This document shows, one piece after another, positions 1 to 10,890 of a stretch of 56,764 bases of DNA. The notes beneath the pieces are model-generated. The model worked only from the letters and a program-made list of their open reading frames with translations. It made no database searches and had not been told where the DNA came from. Source of the DNA: Pseudolactococcus laudensis (lineage in GTDB: Bacteria; Bacillota; Bacilli; Lactobacillales; Streptococcaceae); the NCBI RefSeq assembly GCF_013449735.1, contig NZ_JACBNY010000014.1, positions 1 through 56,764 of the forward strand. Direction: 5' to 3'. Within the stretch, counting starts at the first letter, position 1. Each line of letters starts with the position of its first letter. Position numbers and translations under genes: made by a program.

Positions 1-368
1 AGTTTGGTGAGCCGAAAGCAATTGTGACCGATAAAGCACCTTCTCTTGGCTCCGCCTTTAGAAAGTTACAGAGTGTGGGTTTATATACTAAGACAGAGCA
101 CCGAACTGTGAAGTATCTTAACAATTTAATAGAACAAGACCATCGACCTATTAAACGACGGAATAAATTTTATCAAAGTCTCCGTACAGCCTCTTCCACG
201 ATTAAGGGCATGGAGACCATTCGAGGAATATATAAAAAGAACCGAAGAAATGGAACGCTTTTCGGCTTTTCGGTGTCTACTGAAATCAAGGTATTAATGG
301 GAATACCAGCCTAAGATATTCTGAGTTCAGAGAGGGCTCGTTTGATTTTCAAACTTCGCAACAGAACC
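1..368 (+). mobile_element. IS6-family (ISS1-like) insertion sequence, right part
   Basis: This is the 3' part of an IS6-family element whose left end lies outside the window. The transposase C-terminus is followed by a terminal inverted repeat at 351-368 (AAACTTCGCAACAGAACC), whose reverse complement closely resembles the known ISS1 end GGTTCTGTTGCAAAGTTT. The flavodiiron pseudogene stop codon is only 26 bp beyond the end. The 8-bp target duplication typical of the family cannot be tested without the left end. Confidence 0.85.
3..314 (+). CDS. IS6-family transposase, C-terminal fragment (cut by window start)
   Basis: This is the C-terminal part of a DDE transposase that cuts and joins DNA at the element ends. 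The frame is open from the first bases of the window, so the 5' end is missing because of the window edge. It reads FGEPKAIVTDKAPS at the start, placing the second catalytic Asp in the VTD motif. The catalytic Glu lies in NNLIEQDHRPIKRR, the usual IS6 arrangement, and the basic tail ends with TLFGFS near the C-terminus as in ISS1 transposases. The stop codon lies 36 bp before the terminal repeat. Whether the gene is intact upstream cannot be seen. Confidence 0.88.
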   Translation, partial: FGEPKAIVTDKAPSLGSAFRKLQSVGLYTKTEHRTVKYLNNLIEQDHRPIKRRNKFYQSLRTASSTIKGMETIRGIYKKNRRNGTLFGFSVSTEIKVLMGIPA

Positions 369-394
369 CATAATCATAATGATAAGGATAGCGC

Positions 395-1609
395 TCAATC
401 ATTAATCAAAGACTCTGAAATGTCTTTGGCGAGTGCTGTTAAGGCTGTGACGGTTTCGTCACTCACTGCTGATGGAATTTCTACGAATGTTCCCACTTGA
501 GTAAAGCGTTTGTCATCTTCAAAATAGTGTTGCATGGTTTTAAGTGCCATGCCACCCCATGTTGCATTTGAGATGAAACTTACCTTTTTATTTTTTAGAT
601 TCAAGCGGAGTGCTTCACGAATCAAAGCATCCATTTTGTAGAATAAATCACCGTTATAATTGGGTGCAGCAAAAACAATATGGCTATATTGCCACATTTC
701 AGCAATCAAATATGACGGATCAGTGTCAGAAATATCATAAACTTTAATTTCTCTTATGCCTTTTTGAGATAATCGACTCGCTAAAATATCAACCGCATTT
801 TCAGTGTTACCATACATTGATGCATAGAGAATTAAGGTACTCTTTTTATCAAAATCATAACTTGCCCAATTTTGATAAGCGTCCAAAATTAAGCCAATAT
901 GCTCAGGTGTTCTATAAATCGGTCCGTGTAAAGGCAAAATCGTGGTAATATTGAGCTCGCTGAATTTTTTGAGTGCTTTTAAGACATGACTACCAAATTT
1001 CCCTACGATATTGACATAATATCGACGTGACTCATCAATAATGCACTCTGGAAAATAAATCTCATCTGAAAAAAGATTGCCATCAATCGTTGCAAAAGAA
1101 CCAAAAGCATCCGCAGAAAATAACAATCCTTCGCTCACTTCATAAGACATCATGACTTCAGGCCAATGAACATTTGGTGTCATATAAAATCGCAATGTCC
1201 TTTTGCCGATATTTAATTCTTCTCCTTCTTTAACCGTTATAAAATTATCAAAAGTAAAAGCTGGATAAAATTGCGTTAAAAATTTGTAGGTATTACGATT
1301 GCCAATTAATTGAATATTAGGATAAGCTTGGACAATGGCTTATATGTTGGCGCAATGGTCGGGTTCCATGTGATGAATAACCAGATAATCTAGATTTCTG
1401 CCATTTAGAGCAGCCTTAACATTCTCCATAAACAAGACACTAATCGAGCGATCAACTGTATCCGTTAATACCGTCTTCTCATCTAGGATGACATAGGCAT
1501 TATATGACATACCATGCGTTAGAGGAGATAGATTTTCAAATCGATTAACCCGACGATCGTTTCCACCTACCCAAATAATATCGGGTTTGATTTGAACTGT
1601 ATTTTGCAT
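395..1609 (-). pseudogene. A-type flavoprotein (flavodiiron protein) gene with in-frame TAA
   Basis: Flavodiiron proteins reduce O2 or NO to protect anaerobic and microaerophilic cells. They combine an N-terminal beta-lactamase-like diiron domain with a C-terminal flavodoxin domain. The first part reads from the ATG at 1609, placed behind AAGGAGG, through the iron ligand motif HHMEPDHCANI, then hits TAA at 1340-1342. The same frame continues without interruption to 395, through a further ligand region (PLHGPIYR) and the flavodoxin motif YASMYGNTE. Only one codon is wrong; a Glu codon (GAA) is usual there, so a single G-to-T change is likely. The full reading frame is about 404 codons. It is unlikely to give full-length protein. 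Confidence 0.85.
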
Positions 1610-1698
1610 AAAAGCCTCCTTAAAATTATATATCATTAATTCGATACATAACACCACTTCGTAAGCGTTTTCATTTTCTTCTTTATTATAGCTCATTT

Positions 1699-1727
1699 AT
1701 AATAAAAATAATAGTAAATCATGTAAA
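1699..1727 (-). promoter_or_regulatory. Predicted promoter of the flavodiiron gene
   Basis: On the minus strand, TTTACA (1722-1727) and TATTAT (1699-1704) are separated by 17 bp. This would give a leader of about 80 nt before the ATG at 1609. Confidence 0.45.
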
Positions 1728-1942
1728 AGTATTTAAATATTTCACCTTAAACCTATGTGTGAGCATCAAAATGTAGAAAATCGTTTATAGCCAATTTCTG
1801 TATCATTTTCCGAAAAATGTAAACCAACATTATGATTTATTGAAAAGAATACCAAATCGGTATTCTTTTGCCAAAACAATTCGAAATCGGTAAAAATAAG
1901 TTGTTTTCGTGGGAAACTCTTATTTTTTCAAGGAATAATACG

Positions 1943-1984
1943 AAAAAAGAGAAAAGCAAACCTACCGGATTACTTTTCTCTTTT
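1943..1984 (-). terminator. Intrinsic terminator of the aroE-aroB operon
   Basis: A 12-bp perfect stem (1945-1956 with 1973-1984) is followed in the minus direction by a run of six Ts (1943-1948). It lies about 60 bp beyond the aroB stop. Confidence 0.8.
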
Positions 1985-2042
1985 GGTGACTAAGGACTTT
2001 TGTACAAATCTCGTTGTTAATCATGCCATTTAAATCCAAAAC

Positions 2043-3110
2043 TCAGTTCAACCACTCAGGAACATCGCTCATAGCAATTTCATTAATGAATGCTTCGCCA
2101 ATTTTTGGCACTAGAACTGTTTTAACTTTTGAGCCGCGTGCTTTCTTATCTAAAGTGATAGCTTTAGCCAGACGTGTGACATCCCAGTCTTCAAAGGTGG
2201 TTGGTAACTGGAACTTAAGAACCATTTCTCGAATCTTTTCAGTCAAACCTGCTTCTACTAATCCTTTAGCTTCAGCGATTTTAGTGATTTGAATCATGCC
2301 AATCGCAACGCCTTCACCATGCATGACTTTACCATAACCAGCGGTTGCTTCAACAGCATGACCAATGGTATGCCCAAAATTCAGGTAAAGCCGCGTCCCA
2401 TTATCTAGCTCATCTTCTACGACAACTTTTCTTTTAACATCGCAAGAATGGTAAATCAAGGCTTCAGCATTATCTAAAAGGTTATCAACCTCACCAGTCA
2501 TCCCTTGCAAAATATCCCAAAGTGCCGCATCCGCAATCAAACCACATTTGATAACCTCGCCCATCCCCTCATAAAGCTCACGCTTACCAAGCGTCGCCAA
2601 ACAATTTGGATCAATCAAAACACCATCAGGTTGCGTAAAAGTCCCTACCATATTTTTAGCATATGTCGTATTGACCCCTGTTTTCCCACCGACTGATGAA
2701 TCCACTTGAGCTGTTAAACTGGTCGGAATTTGCAAGAAATGAATACCGCGCATATAAGTCGACGCTACAAATCCTGCCAAATCTCCGACAACACCACCAC
2801 CAAGTGCCACAACACCGTCCGAACGGGTCATGCCAAAATCCGCCAAAAACTGATAGGCTCTATCAACTGTCGTCAAGTTTTTAGATGCCTCACCCTCTAA
2901 GAAAGCAAAAACCGATACCTCAAAACCTGCCGCCTCAAAAGATAATTTGACCGTTTCATCATACAAGTCACCGACATGGTTATCTGTGATAATGACCACT
3001 TTTTGCGGCTGCCAGAGTTTCGCTGCCCAGTCCCCTGACTTTGATAAACTTGCGCGCTCAACGATAATATCATAGGGGTGGTCAGGTAAATTCACATGTA
3101 ATGTTTTCAT
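2043..3110 (-). CDS. aroB: 3-dehydroquinate synthase
   Basis: Converts DAHP to 3-dehydroquinate, step two of the shikimate pathway, using NAD and a divalent metal. The 355 residues match the family length. Visible motifs are the NAD-binding GGGVVGD (104-110), the substrate-binding stretch [15 protein letters not shown] (131-145), and metal ligands Glu185 (EGMGEVIK), His247/His251 (FGHTIGH) and His264 (HGEGV). The start overlaps the end of the DUF1643 gene by 4 nt, so translation is probably coupled. It is the last gene of the aroE-DUF1643-aroB unit and is followed by a strong terminator. Confidence 0.96.
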   Translation of the reverse strand: MKTLHVNLPDHPYDIIVERASLSKSGDWAAKLWQPQKVVIITDNHVGDLYDETVKLSFEAAGFEVSVFAFLEGEASKNLTTVDRAYQFLADFGMTRSDGVVALGGGVVGDLAGFVASTYMRGIHFLQIPTSLTAQVDSSVGGKTGVNTTYAKNMVGTFTQPDGVLIDPNCLATLGKRELYEGMGEVIKCGLIADAALWDILQGMTGEVDNLLDNAEALIYHSCDVKRKVVVEDELDNGTRLYLNFGHTIGHAVEATAGYGKVMHGEGVAIGMIQITKIAEAKGLVEAGLTEKIREMVLKFQLPTTFEDWDVTRLAKAITLDKKARGSKVKTVLVPKIGEAFINEIAMSDVPEWLN

Positions 3111-3640
3111 AAATAGCGTTTCCTTTCAGCTTCAACTTTCAGATAGAGGGGATGACGCGGATTACCCGCCTTTGTCGGTGGCGCAAAATGAAAGACCTTA
3201 ATGTCTTGCTCAGCTAAGACCTCAAGAATCGCATCACGTCCTTGTTTAAGTGCCTCATACTTGAGGTTCCCCCAAGCACCCCACACTTCTGTGATCCCAT
3301 TTTCAACCAGAAAATCTCGGATCACTTCGACATTTTCCTGCGACAAACCTGCATCAAATTCATCCATATTCACCGCATCCGTCGCACGCTCAGGATAAGT
3401 GTTAAACACCACCCAGCCATCATAGCCCAGCTTCTGACTCGCCGCAATCACCCGATTAACCGTCCGGTCGCTCGTTTCATCTCGCGCCGCCGAAGGGTTC
3501 ATGCAAATGGCAACCAAAGGATTTTTCGACAATTTACCTAAGCCGAAACGATAGGGTTTGTAGTCTCTGGGTTCGACCCACGTCGGTGCTTGATTTTCTG
3601 GATAGTTGACAACAATTGTTGTGATTTTTGACTTAACCAT
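3107..3640 (-). CDS. DUF1643 domain protein
   Basis: A 177-residue protein of the DUF1643 family, whose biochemical role is not known to me. It carries the family core: an N-terminal YRFGLGK segment, the [18 protein letters not shown] motif (roughly 47-64), a NTYPERATD stretch and a C-terminal RHPLYL motif. No membrane segment or signal peptide is visible. It overlaps aroE by 8 nt at its start and aroB by 4 nt at its end, so it is embedded in the shikimate operon. That packing suggests coordinated expression, but a direct role in aromatic biosynthesis is only inferred. Confidence 0.85.
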   Translation of the reverse strand: MVKSKITTIVVNYPENQAPTWVEPRDYKPYRFGLGKLSKNPLVAICMNPSAARDETSDRTVNRVIAASQKLGYDGWVVFNTYPERATDAVNMDEFDAGLSQENVEVIRDFLVENGITEVWGAWGNLKYEALKQGRDAILEVLAEQDIKVFHFAPPTKAGNPRHPLYLKVEAERKRYL

Positions 3641-4451
3641 ATATTTTTTCTTCCAATTTTTTTAGAATGATATCTGTTGGTATCTCTTGGCCTGTCCAGA
3701 GTTTAAAACTTTCAGCTGCCTGATATAAGAGCATGCCTAAACCATTAACAGTCGAATTCCCTTGTGACTTGGCATACGTCAATAACGGCGTCTCAATTGG
3801 TTGGTAAATCACATCAGCCACCAGCATGTCCTTGGGTAATTGTAAGGCCATTGGGATAGGAAGACTCACACCATCCATGCCAAGACTCGTTGTGTTGACT
3901 AACAAATCACCGGTCAATTCTGTTAAATCTGACAACGGTTTGAACACAATGTTTCCAGGATAACTAGCGAAAAGTTCGGGCTTGTAAGTTCGGTTATAAA
4001 CGGTGATTTGGCGCGCACCTTGTACCGCTGCCTCCGCAATAATCGACCTTGCTGCACCACCAGCACCAATAACGGTAATAGTACTACCTTTGACCTTAAA
4101 GTGTTTCAGAGACTTAAAGAAACCTGCACCATCCGTTGACGTGCCAAAAAGCTTGCCATCTTGATTGACAATCGTATTGATGGCTCCTGTCAGTTTGGCT
4201 ACTTCAGATAGTTCATCCATATAGGGCACGGCTGCTTCTTTGTAAGGCATAGATAAATTGACACCGTACATATCAAGTGTCTTGATACTTTCAATGACAG
4301 AGCCTAAATCAGTTTCTGGTGTTTCAAAAGCAAGGTAGACACCATTTTCACCGACATGGTCAAAGGCCAAATTATGTATAAATGGTGAGAGTGAGTGCTT
4401 GATTGGATTCGCAACCACCGCCGCGAGTTTCGTGTAACCGTTAATTTCCAT
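3633..4451 (-). CDS. aroE: Shikimate dehydrogenase (NADP)
   Basis: Reduces 3-dehydroshikimate to shikimate with NADPH. At 272 residues it is family length. Substrate-site serines lie in KHSLSP (18-23), the catalytic Lys is Lys71 in NLSMPYKE, and the catalytic Asp is Asp107 in STDGAGF. The nucleotide-binding loop GAGGAAR starts near residue 129. It heads the aroE-DUF1643-aroB unit. There is no Shine-Dalgarno before the ATG; instead a promoter -10 box sits 6 nt upstream, which suggests a leaderless mRNA. Confidence 0.96.
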   Translation of the reverse strand: MEINGYTKLAAVVANPIKHSLSPFIHNLAFDHVGENGVYLAFETPETDLGSVIESIKTLDMYGVNLSMPYKEAAVPYMDELSEVAKLTGAINTIVNQDGKLFGTSTDGAGFFKSLKHFKVKGSTITVIGAGGAARSIIAEAAVQGARQITVYNRTYKPELFASYPGNIVFKPLSDLTELTGDLLVNTTSLGMDGVSLPIPMALQLPKDMLVADVIYQPIETPLLTYAKSQGNSTVNGLGMLLYQAAESFKLWTGQEIPTDIILKKLEEKIYG

Positions 4452-4457
4452 ATTGCT

Positions 4458-4486
4458 ATTTTAGCGTAATTTTCGCAATTTTTCAA
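4458..4486 (-). promoter_or_regulatory. aroE promoter, predicted leaderless
   Basis: On the minus strand TTGAAA (4481-4486) and TAAAAT (4458-4463) are spaced 17 bp. Only 6 nt (AGCAAT) separate the -10 box from the aroE ATG, so the start point should fall at or next to the ATG. Confidence 0.65.
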
Positions 4487-4603
4487 TAATATTCAGGAAT
4501 GTGAAACATTGTGCCAAATTCGCAAAATTGGCTCGTCACAAGAAGGGGAAAATGCTATACTTCTTATATAAATGCATATAGTTTATTATAAAAGGAGAAA
4601 CTT

Positions 4604-5491
4604 ATGAGTAAAACGATCACACTAGCAAACGGCGTGGAGATGCCACGTGTCGGCATGGGTGTTTTTCAAATGACACCAGAGCAAGCTGAAAATGCAACAA
4701 AATGGGCCTTATAAGCCGGATATCGCTCGATTGATACTGCACAAGGCTATAACAACGAGGAAGCTGTCGGGCGCGGTTTGATTGCAAGTGGTCTAGCGCG
4801 GGAAGAAGTTTTCATCACAACCAAGGTTCGCGCCAGTCAGCTTGGCTATGATGCCACCAAAACTGCTTTCTACGAGTCACTTGAGAAACTACAACTTGAC
4901 TATATCGACTTATTTTTGATTCACTGGCCTAAAACTGGACTCTACAATGATGCTTGGCGCGCCATGGAGGAGCTTTACGAAGCTGGTAAAATCAAAGCCA
5001 TCGGCGTTAGTAACTTTTTACCTGAGCATTTAGATCAACTTCTGACAACTGCTAAAATCGTGCCGATGATTAATCAGATTGAAGTTCATCCCATGCTGAA
5101 TCAAGCCGAGGCACGGAAATATAATGACTCGATAGGCATTGTCACCGAAGCCTATTCGCCACTCGGCAGCGGTCACCTGCTTCGTCACCCTGCCCTCCTC
5201 GAACTTGCTGAAAAATATGGCAAGACCACTGCCCAACTCATGATTCGTTGGGAGATTCAAAACGATATCGTGACCATTCCAAAATCTGTTAACAAAGACC
5301 GTATTACTGCTAACTTTGATGCTTGGGACTTTAACATCTCGGCTGAAGATATCGAGATCATCAATGGTCTCAATGAGAATAAACGGGTCGGAACGGATCC
5401 GCATCACTTCATGGAAATTTTCTATGGTGATATGGTGCAACCAGATTATGTGCTGAGTGATTGGGAGAAAGATTTAGAAAATAAGAGATAG
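4604..5491 (+). pseudogene. Aldo/keto reductase gene with in-frame TAA at codon 37
   Basis: Aldo/keto reductases use NADPH to reduce aldehydes and ketones. The gene starts at 4604 behind AAAGGAGAAA and reads normally through the conserved start (NGVEMPRVGMGVFQ). It meets TAA at 4712-4714 and then continues in the same frame: the catalytic Asp/Tyr stretch (AGYRSIDTAQGY), the Lys in FITTKVR, the His in FLIHWPK and a C-terminal NADP-site motif around IPKSVNKDR. A single change of CAA or GAA would explain the stop. No internal start with a good ribosome site was seen, so the gene is probably inactive. Confidence 0.85.
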
Positions 5492-5602
5492 TAACCCAAA
5501 CTTTTTATTTTATCTACTTCGGTATGTAAGAGACAATCCATGTTTTGAAAAAAACAGCCCTTAACAAAAGCGATTTTAGAAAAAATTTAACTTAAACTTT
5601 TG

Positions 5603-5628
5603 AGTGATCCGTTGCGATCACTTTTTTT
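5603..5628 (+). terminator. Terminator after the aldo/keto reductase
   Basis: A 7-bp stem AGTGATC/GATCACT (5603-5609 with 5615-5621) around a CGTTGC loop is followed by a run of Ts on the plus strand. Confidence 0.7.
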
Positions 5629-5676
5629 AAATTAAAGTTCAGGAACAACATAAACCGTTAAAACAAGAAATTGAGT

Positions 5677-5713
5677 CAAAAAAAATAGCTCAAGCCTTCA
5701 CGCTTGAGCTATT
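5677..5713 (-). terminator. Terminator after the AEC transporter gene
   Basis: An 11-bp perfect stem (5684-5694 with 5703-5713) is followed by an uninterrupted T run in the minus direction, just beyond the carrier stop codon. Confidence 0.8.
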
Positions 5714-5716
5714 CTG

Positions 5717-6631
5717 TTACAAAACCAGAATAACTACTGCACTCATAATCACAAGTGACAAAATGATACTCAACGAGCTAGCCAATCCACTCACCCCTTC
5801 ATCTGCTCCAAATTCGGTTGCTTGGATGACCGTTAAATTCGAAATCGGTGCGAACATAATCAGGACTAGAACACTTTTGATCATGTGAGATAGGGGTAAA
5901 AAGAGATAGATAAGGATAGCTAAAACTGTCGCCATGGCATATCTACCAAACAGTAATTTACGGACATTTCGCATACCTTCTCTATGCAGATTGATTTTCA
6001 TGTAAAGCCCTATCATGAACATGGAAAGAAAGGAATTGGCACTGGCTAATAACTTAAAAGGTGCCATCCAGTCGTCAGCAATCCTGATTCCGATAATGGA
6101 TAAGGTGAACATGACAATGTAGATCATGAAAGTTGGGGATTTTGATAGTTTTTTAATGATGTCTAAAAAGCTAGGTGCATCTTCTTTGCTTGCCAGCAAT
6201 CTATCAGTAATCGCTGATGTTCCCCCTGCTACCATGAAAGAATTTCCCATGTCAAACATTCCTAAATACGGAATGGAGCTAGGAAAGAAGGCCATGACAA
6301 AAGGAATTGCGAAGTTTCCGATATTGTAACCTCCAGTGGTAAAAAGGAGCAATCCTCTAAAATTTCTTTCTTTCTCCTTTAAACCGTAAAAGTAAGCGAA
6401 GAGAATCATGATTCCGTTTGATGCGAGACCAATCCCTGCTAGAATCAAGAACAGTGTCGTGAGTTTCGTACCATTGACACCATTGACAATGGTAGCGGGT
6501 AGTGTGATATAAACGATCATTTTAGATAGGACTTGACCATCTTCCTGCTTGAAAATGCCGAGATGTTTTAAGCCATAAGCCAATAGAATTGTCGCTAAAA
6601 AGCTCAGTGAGTTTAATAGTATAGTTCCCAT
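5717..6631 (-). CDS. AEC-family (auxin efflux carrier type) transporter
   Basis: A 304-residue membrane protein of the auxin efflux carrier family, which in bacteria includes malate and other organic acid carriers. Hydrophobic segments run along the whole length, about ten by eye, with the typical mid-protein GGYNIGNFAIPFVMAFF motif and a C-terminal PISNLTVIQATEFGAD region. A possible ribosome site (AAAGAGG) lies about 12 nt before the ATG. It follows the RpiR-family gene by 99 bp on the same strand and ends at a strong terminator, so they may be co-transcribed. The substrate is not predictable here. Confidence 0.85.
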   Translation of the reverse strand: MGTILLNSLSFLATILLAYGLKHLGIFKQEDGQVLSKMIVYITLPATIVNGVNGTKLTTLFLILAGIGLASNGIMILFAYFYGLKEKERNFRGLLLFTTGGYNIGNFAIPFVMAFFPSSIPYLGMFDMGNSFMVAGGTSAITDRLLASKEDAPSFLDIIKKLSKSPTFMIYIVMFTLSIIGIRIADDWMAPFKLLASANSFLSMFMIGLYMKINLHREGMRNVRKLLFGRYAMATVLAILIYLFLPLSHMIKSVLVLIMFAPISNLTVIQATEFGADEGVSGLASSLSIILSLVIMSAVVILVL

Positions 6632-6730
6632 AATGAAGATAAACCTCTTTTTCTAGGATATGCTCAATTTGGTAGATAAAGTGACCGAAAATGGTCATAA
6701 ATGTTCGCTTTATTTGCCAAGAAGCTTTAT

Positions 6731-7600
6731 TTAGTCATCTACACCTAAAAATCGATTTCGTGTCCTAGATTGAAAGGCGTAATCACTTAATAACTTGACG
6801 TTTTCGTCATAGTTTCTTGAAAATACATATTCATATAACACATCGGTCACATACAAATAAGCGGTACGTGAAGCAAATGATCCCATTTTATTCAAGGTTT
6901 CATTATTTTCAACGTAAATTCCAATTTCTGCAGCTTGCCAAGCTTTATTACTCTGATTTGAGGTGATGTAAATGGTTAGAATATTGTGTTTTGATAACTC
7001 TCGCAAATCGGCTAACATTTCACGACTGTCACCAAACTGCGAAATGATAATACCTATTGGCTGTTTGGCTCGAATCGGTTTGACCAATTGAAAACCATTC
7101 AATGCTTCTAGATGTGAATTGAACCCGATTCTTAAAAGTTTTTGGTGCAAGGCTTCAGCTGCTAGGATGCTCTCACCTTTGGCAAAAATTGTGATCCAAT
7201 CTGAATGAAGAATCAAATCACCAGCAATTGTGATATTTTTCAGATCTAGATCCAAATAAATATCAAGCAAGGTCTGTGAATGTAAATTCATCATTGTTTT
7301 AGCGATATCCTTCACCGTTTGCTTAGAAGCAACGGGTAAGTCCAGGGCGACCAAAGTCGTGTCATCTTTTGAAAAATAAGCCAGCTCACTTGCGATTTTC
7401 ATCTTGAAATCTGAATAACCTGTTAAGCCAATCTTCTTAGTAAAGCGTACGATCGCAGAAGGCGAGATAAAAAGTTGACTGGCGAACTCTCTCACAGAGA
7501 GATTGATGACACTTTTCGGATCATCTAAGACAAACTTGGCTATATCCTCTTCAACCTGATTAAAATTCTCTCGATGGTGTAAGATCTCAACTAGTTTCAT
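6731..7600 (-). CDS. MurR/RpiR-family transcriptional regulator
   Basis: A 289-residue regulator with an N-terminal RpiR-type helix-turn-helix (about 30-75, with VREFASQLFISPSAIVRFTKK) and a C-terminal SIS sugar-phosphate-binding domain (about 120-260). These proteins usually sense phosphosugars and control neighbouring sugar genes. The start at 7600 follows an AGGTAAAGG ribosome site. It lies downstream of the PTS EIIC and 6-phospho-beta-glucosidase genes on the same strand, so a role in beta-glucoside control is the natural inference. The inverted repeat in the bglA promoter is a candidate target. Confidence 0.9.
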   Translation of the reverse strand: MKLVEILHHRENFNQVEEDIAKFVLDDPKSVINLSVREFASQLFISPSAIVRFTKKIGLTGYSDFKMKIASELAYFSKDDTTLVALDLPVASKQTVKDIAKTMMNLHSQTLLDIYLDLDLKNITIAGDLILHSDWITIFAKGESILAAEALHQKLLRIGFNSHLEALNGFQLVKPIRAKQPIGIIISQFGDSREMLADLRELSKHNILTIYITSNQSNKAWQAAEIGIYVENNETLNKMGSFASRTAYLYVTDVLYEYVFSRNYDENVKLLSDYAFQSRTRNRFLGVDD

Positions 7601-7754
7601 GCCTTTACCTGCCTCTCACGATCATATCAGAATGTGCTTGAACCAATTCACCACATCATAAATTTAAATATATTCTCATTTTAAACTCATTTCACTTCTA
7701 TTAAACCAAGAAATTTAGTTTTTGGCAAATGACCCTAGTGGATTCTTAAACACG

Positions 7755-7778
7755 AAAAGGGAAATGAACTTCCCTTTT
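7755..7778 (-). terminator. Possible terminator after the PTS EIIC pseudogene
   Basis: A 9-bp stem AAAAGGGAA/TTCCCTTTT (7755-7763 with 7770-7778) lies 22 bp beyond the EIIC stop. The T stretch is short and lies within the stem, so termination may be partial. Confidence 0.5.
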
Positions 7779-7799
7779 GATGATGTTGATCCTAATGAC

Positions 7800-9141
7800 T
7801 TATAAACTGAAGTTTTCTTCATGCACTTGTTTATTAGCCGCGATAACAAACGGTGCATAGATTAAAACAGTGACGATGATACAGATTAACTGAACAATCA
7901 CTGTTTTAAAGCTTCCCGTTGACACAAAGGCATTGACTAGTGGTGGTAGGGTAAATGGTACTGTAATAAAGGCACTGGCAGCAAACCCAATATAGGTGAG
8001 GAAGTAACCAATAATTGAAGAGATAACTGGCGCAAAGATAAATGGAATGGCTAAAATCGGATTCAAAACTAAAGGCAGGCCGAAAATCAAAGGTTCATTG
8101 ATATTGAACAGAGCGGGTATGGCTGAGAAACCACCAATTGTGCGATAATCAGCTCGTTTGCTAAAGAAAAATATAGCAATCAATAGTCCAATCGTACATC
8201 CAGAACCGCCAATCGTTGCGTAAGTATTCCAAAAAGTATAAGTGAAAACATTAGGCAAGGCTTTTCCCGCTTCATGCGCTTCTAAGTTGATGGCAATCGC
8301 AGCTAGTCCAATCGGATCTTTAACGATTCCAATGACTTGCGCCCCATGAATCCCAATCAGCCAGAAAACTTGACACAACAAGGGCAAGGACAATGACACC
8401 AGCTGGATGTTGCATGATTGCTTCCAAGGGAATTTGAAGGACTTTGTAAATGCCGTCAGAAATATTCATTTCAGTCACTTTTTGGAAGACAAAACCGAAG
8501 ATCCCAAAAACACCTGCGACTGTAATTGAGGGAAATAGCACTTCAAAAGCTGTTGCGACGTTTGGTGGCACGCTCTCGGGCATATGAATCGACATTTTCC
8601 CGCTGTTCATTAATTTTGCTAAAAATTCTGTTGCAACAATCCCAACAATCATGGCTAGGAACATTCCACGTGTATTCGTATAATTCACTGCCAAGGCATT
8701 TGGGATGACGATTTCACTGACGGTATCTCCGGCTAATTTATAACTTTCAGTTGCAAGGTCAAAGACTCTCGTGATGGCTGTCGGTACTAGAGAAATATAG
8801 CAAATCAAGCCAACGATCCCTGCAAAAGTTTCATCTATCTTGCGTTCTTTACCCATTGCTTGCGCTACGAGGAAGACAACGAAGATGGATAAGAAATTCA
8901 TGGTCGCATAGTTTATCGCTGAGAAAATAGGTGAAAAATCGGTTAGGAACATTAAGTTAGGAAATAAGGCAGGTAAGCCGTTGGTGGCACTACAGAAGAC
9001 ATTATTTAACAGTGTTGCAAAAGACCCTAAGATGATAATGGGCATTAATTTGACAAACGCCACTCGGATGACACTGACATAAGTAAAGGTTGAAACTTTA
9101 CCGCCAACGTACTCCAATTTGCTGATAAATTTACTGAACAT
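7800..9141 (-). pseudogene. celB: PTS EIIC permease (cellobiose/lactose family), frameshifted
   Basis: EIIC components carry beta-glucosides across the membrane as phosphosugars. The first 260 or so codons from 9141 (behind AAAGGAGG) encode the N-terminal membrane region up to QHPAGVIVLALVV, then go out of frame near 8370. The expected continuation, QVFWLIGIHGAQVIGIVKD, is found in another frame and runs to the stop at 7800 with NEPLIFGLPLVLNP. A 2-nt loss in a CA pair (TCACAAG to TCAAG) would restore a 447-residue protein, the usual family size. It follows bglA by about 50 bp. Unless the shift is a sequencing error, the permease is inactive. Confidence 0.85.
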
Positions 9142-9193
9142 TTTGATAACCTCCTTTAAGCTATTCTATTGAGAAGTCTGACTTAAGTCTCTA

Positions 9194-10648
<1,455 letters not shown>

Positions 10649-10725
10649 TTAGATGATGACTGAAAGAATGATTCAGCAACGTGTGATGAAAATATCATTT
10701 AGGCCTTATGTCATTTTCTAAACTA

Positions 10726-10754
10726 AGCATAACATAGCCTCTTTAAGGCTGCAA
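10726..10754 (-). promoter_or_regulatory. bglA promoter with an inverted repeat in the spacer
   Basis: On the minus strand TTGCAG (10749-10754) and TATGCT (10726-10731) are 17 bp apart. An inverted repeat AGCCT-CTTTA-AGGCT (10736-10750) fills most of the spacer and could be a repressor operator, perhaps for the RpiR-family protein. Confidence 0.55.
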
Positions 10755-10763
10755 TACAAACAA

Positions 10764-10777
10764 TGCAAACGGTTACA
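10764..10777. promoter_or_regulatory. cre site (CcpA) upstream of bglA
   Basis: TGCAAACGGTTACA matches the cre consensus TGNAANCGNTNNCA at every fixed position. It lies just upstream of the predicted -35 box, centred roughly 50 bp before the predicted start point, so carbon catabolite control of bglA is likely. Confidence 0.75.
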
Positions 10778-10836
10778 TTGTGCCGGTTTATTTATTTTTT
10801 TGTTTGTTTTTTCGAAACAATGTATCAAGAAATCAA

Positions 10837-10874
10837 GAAAAAAAGTCTTATGCCAATCATTTGGCACAAGACTT
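10837..10874 (-). terminator. Terminator of the ferredoxin-NADP reductase gene
   Basis: A 13-bp stem with one internal mismatch (10843-10855 with 10862-10874) is followed by seven Ts in the minus direction. It lies just beyond the stop at 10891. Confidence 0.8.
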
Positions 10875-10890
10875 CTAGATAAATGGTGGA

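Larger units (their letters stand above)
1697..2042. other. Intergenic region between the flavodiiron pseudogene and aroB
   Basis: This 346-bp gap has no convincing gene. It holds the predicted flavodiiron promoter, a perfect 11-bp hairpin at 1843-1853/1859-1869 (arms AAAAGAATACC and GGTATTCTTTT) and the aroB terminator at 1943-1984. The hairpin could be a second terminator or an operator; the word AAATCGGTA occurs in its loop and again about 30 bp on. Confidence 0.5.

Noticed and set aside
2014-3541. Plus-strand open frames inside the aroB and DUF1643 region (for example 2014-2292, 3242-3541)
   Set aside because: They lie opposite well-supported genes, have no ribosome site and no recognisable motif.
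1340-5491. Recoding of TAA as a sense codon
   Set aside because: Many intact genes in the window end with TAA at the expected length, so the in-frame TAAs are best read as nonsense mutations.
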